Assembly (NCBI GenBank): GCA_002179805.1
Contig: NAVB01000608.1
Location: 84,051-148,050 of the forward strand
Origin: Acanthamoeba lenticulata
Taxonomy: Eukaryota; Discosea; Longamoebia; Acanthamoebidae
Length of the DNA stretch: 64,000 nt
Direction: 5' to 3'
Made by a program: the position numbers and the translations under genes. Position 1 is the stretch's first letter, and every line of letters begins with the position of its first letter. Below, one piece after another: positions 61,600-64,000 of the stretch. The notes under the pieces are model-generated. The model ran no database searches, was not told the DNA's origin, and was given only the letters and a program-made list of their open reading frames with translations.

Positions 61600-62290
61600 T
61601 TATGGCGTTCGTGTGTGGCTGGGACTGGGCGTGCGGCTGTTGCTGGACGTGGGCGAAGCGCTGCGGGATGGGCTTGGGCTGCGCGATGGAGATCGCGAGG
61701 TGGAGGCAGATGGTGAGGCGGTGCGAAAGGGCGTTGAGCTCCGTGTTCTGCTCGGAGTGACCGTTGGTGTGCGGCTGGTCGATGCGCTGGGCGAGGCCGT
61801 GCGCGAGACGGATGGCGTGAGACTGATCAAGGCCGAGGGCGACGCAGATGGGCTCCGGCTAATCGACACCGAAGGTGATCCAGGTGGGCTTCGGCTCACC
61901 GTGTGTGATGCGCTTGGACTGAGGGTAGCTGAAGGTGAGACCGTCGGCGTAGGCGTGCTGCTGGTCGACGCTGTGGGCGAAGGCGTGCGAGAAGCGCTCG
62001 GGGTACGGCTTTTTGACGCAATGGGAGGAAGGGTAATAATGTTCAAGCCAACAGCGCTTGAGTCGTCCTCGTTGCTGAGTAGGCGTGCACCAGCAACTCG
62101 TAGGCCGTGCCCGGTGTCAAGTCTGTTAGGACCCGGACTGGAAATCAGCATGCTGAAACCACCACAACACTTCACCACCTTCTTCGTACCACCTGACGAC
62201 CGTAAAGGCAGTGCTGTAAGCAAGACTTGCCCGCGAGTTTGTTCTTGAGAGGAGAGCGTCCCCGCATTAGATAATCGCCCAAACACTGGG
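61600..62290 (-). pseudogene. FN3-like and Ser/Thr/Pro-rich fragment with broken frame
   Basis: The 3' half encodes a mucin-like tail of Ser, Pro, Thr and Arg (SPSASxTxS pattern) to the stop at 61600. Upstream a fibronectin-III-like end is visible: LAYSTAFTVV, then after a possible intron RVLTDLTPGTAYELLVHAYS. The last FN3 strand continues as NEDDSSAVGLNIITLPP only in the neighbouring frame, so the frame changes at about 62080-62090. No intron fits. Either one base is missing in the sequence or the gene is decayed. No convincing start codon or 5' exon exists before the BTB gene at 62502. An uninterrupted frame to 62505 also exists but loses the FN3 match. Confidence 0.45.
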
Positions 62291-62501
62291 GTTAGATGCC
62301 TTTTTATTTGATTGGCCATGTCAAGTCGGGAACCACTAGTGAACGGGTCCCTTTGGGCCATCACTGCCAGCTTCGTAGCAGCATGGCCAAAAAGCAGCCT
62401 ACCGACCATAAACAGCAAGCATGAAAAAAGCTCTTCTTCTCTTTCTTGGATGGGCCAACACGTGTGAGAGCGTGTTTGCAGCTCAACACTTGGAGAAACA
62501 C

Positions 62502-64000
62502 TCAAACGTCATGGCAGTAGGTCCAAGCGGCAACAACGCCTACCAAAGCGCCGAAGATGATGCCGGCCTTGGCAGCCGTTTTCCGCGAATTGACGAGTGC
62601 TGCGGGCATGACGTGGAGGTAGGCCTTCTCGTGGAGATCCTCGTAGTCGGTCTCGAGGGCCACGCGCTTGCGGCGCTTGTCACGCACGAGCGTACGGACC
62701 TCGTCACGTAGCTCCTCACTGCCCTCCTCGAGCTGGGCCTCGACCCCGCCATCGCCGTTGGCGCGCAGGGCAGCGTCGATGGTGTCGTAACGGGCAACGA
62801 GGGACTCCAGGCAGTAGCGCCGCAGGTGAGACGCGTGGTAGACGTCACCCACCAGCAGGAAGTACGGGATGTGGATGCTCTCCTGCAAAGAAACACGTGC
62901 GTGAGTTTTGTCTTCCCCAAGGCTCGACGACGCGTGGGTGGGCGAAAGGGACAGAAAAGCGGACCTCCATGAGGCTGATGATGAGCTTCTCACATGCGAG
63001 CTTGAGGGCATCGAGGCCGTACTTCTCGGCCGTGATGAGCACGTCGACAGCCATGTTTGCTTCGACCAAGTCGGCCGCATCGTTCAGCTCGTAGAGGTAG
63101 CTCATGATGACCAACAGGACGTCGTGGGTCGTGTCGGTGATCACGAGCTCGTCCACGTCGTCGTTCTCCTGATCATGCTCGTCCTGCAAGACAATGACGC
63201 GGCTCAGCCAAAGTAACAATGAAAGCGCCGCAGGATGATGGTGAGGCCCTACCGACATGAAGAAGGAGCTCGACGACATGCGCATCATGGCGTCAAAGTA
63301 AGGGCAGCGCGACAGAACGGCCTTGTGGGCGTTGATGACCTTGTCCTCGCACACGAGCCGCACATCGCTGTATTCCTAGATAGAGCGCATGCGTTGGGGT
63401 TGTGTTGTGAGACCTGAGGTTGAATCACCGGATTTACAGCCAGGGAAGGGATGGAGGGAGAGGACGAAGGCGCACGATGTTGTTCAGGAAGGGCTTGAGG
63501 GAGCGGAATGCGCAGTCGGCCGTGTCGCGCGGAGAGGGCGTCGCCTTGCGCAGCAGCCGGGCCACGAATTGGCCCAGCCGCTCTTCGATGAAGAACTTGG
63601 CCGCATCGACCAACTCGAGCACGTATGGCGGCGCCGCGCACTGGAACGATCGCGAGAGAGTGAGCCACAGATCGAGAGAGAGAGAGAGAGAGAGAGCCAC
63701 ATGGGGCTGAGGGGAAAGGAGAAGTGGGGTGTCCCCGTACGAAAGATCCCTTGGCGGGAAGACCCGCGATGTTGTCGACATCGATCGTATCGGTGTAGAT
63801 GAAGCGGAGCACGATCTCCAAGTGCTCTTTGCTGACGTGGTGCTCGAGTCGGATTTGTTGCCTCTTTGCTTGCTCGCTTTGCTTGCGGCCCTACGCACGT
63901 ACAAGGAATTAGTTTATCAATCCACAACAACAACAACACAAAGTATTTTCTTCTTAAAAAATAAAAATAAAAATAAAAATAAAACTGGGGTTGGGCGTAC
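62502..64000 (-). CDS. BTB/POZ protein with C-terminal membrane anchor, 5' end beyond window
   Basis: Runs off the right edge. Visible part: the end of a first BTB (KEHLEIVLRFIYTDTIDVDNIAGLP; YVLELVDAAKFFIEERLGQF), then a second BTB (DVRLVCEDKVINAHKAVLSR, CPYFDAMMRMSSSSFFM; LLVIMSYLYELND; VDVLITAEKYGLDALKLACE). A BACK-like helical segment follows (FLLVGDVYHASHLRRYCLES), then a Lys/Glu-rich helix and a final hydrophobic helix (AGIIFGALVGVVAAWTYCHDV) that looks like a tail anchor. BTB proteins often serve as Cullin-3 substrate adaptors. A (GA)n run at about 63673-63696 lies in an intron. Confidence 0.82.
63673..63697. repeat. (GA)n microsatellite in an intron
   Basis: Twelve GA units in the plus-strand reading, in an intron of the BTB gene. 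On the coding strand it forms a CT-rich tract close to a splice acceptor. A shorter GA run of the same kind lies at 43207-43222 in the SMCHD1-like gene. Confidence 0.9.

Noticed and set aside
61613..62248. Plus-strand frame rich in Leu, Gly, Val and Asp
   Set aside because: It is the mirror of the Ser/Thr/Pro repeats on the minus strand; its regularity comes from those repeats.

Overview
The window is nuclear DNA of a free-living amoeba, almost certainly Acanthamoeba (A. castellanii or a close relative). It is GC-rich with strongly GC-biased third codon positions. Genes are packed on both strands and broken by many short GT..AG introns. The families fit this lineage: kelch and periplasmic-binding-protein receptors, tyrosine-kinase-like domains flanking a class III nucleotidyl cyclase, VIT/VWA proteins and mucin-like Ser/Thr/Pro tails. 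No bacterial operons, rRNA, tRNA, CRISPR arrays or intact transposons were seen. Exon joins were worked out by eye from splice signals, reading phase and family conservation, so domain calls are firmer than exact ends.

Layout, left to right (strand): kelch surface protein cut by the left edge (-); SFT2 Golgi protein (-); alpha/beta hydrolase (-); VIT/VWA protein with a UBR zinc box inside its VWA domain (-); STI1-ankyrin-RING protein (-); AT-richer gap of about 0.9 kb; HAD phosphatase (-) head to head with a mitochondrial TPR protein (+); multi-pass membrane protein (-); PH coiled-coil protein (-); small acidic membrane protein (-); eEF1A-lysine-methyltransferase-like protein (-) head to head with TRAPPC5 (+); membrane-anchored FYVE protein (+); nitrilase-family hydrolase (-); sphingosine/diacylglycerol-type lipid kinase (-); a receptor of about 6 kb with two phosphate-binding-like domains, EGF, membrane segment, kinase, cyclase and second kinase (-); an SMCHD1-like ATPase/SMC-hinge gene of about 9 kb (-); NADPH-cytochrome P450 reductase (-); F-box protein fused to a degenerate EF-1-alpha-like GTPase (-) head to head with a Bin3/MePCE RNA-capping methyltransferase (+); sugar transporter (+); RSZ-type SR splicing factor (-); tandem AAA ATPase (+); CPBP/Rce1-type membrane protease (+); a disrupted FN3/mucin-like fragment (-); and a BTB protein leaving the right edge (-).

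The genes do not form one pathway. Themes are ubiquitin (UBR box, RING, F-box, BTB), membrane traffic (SFT2, TRAPPC5, FYVE), signalling (receptor kinase-cyclase, lipid kinase, PH protein) and RNA/chromatin (SR protein, MePCE, SMCHD1-like). The most unusual items are the UBR box nested in a VWA domain, the F-box/pseudo-GTPase fusion, the amoebal SMCHD1-like protein and the two-PBP kinase-cyclase-kinase receptor.
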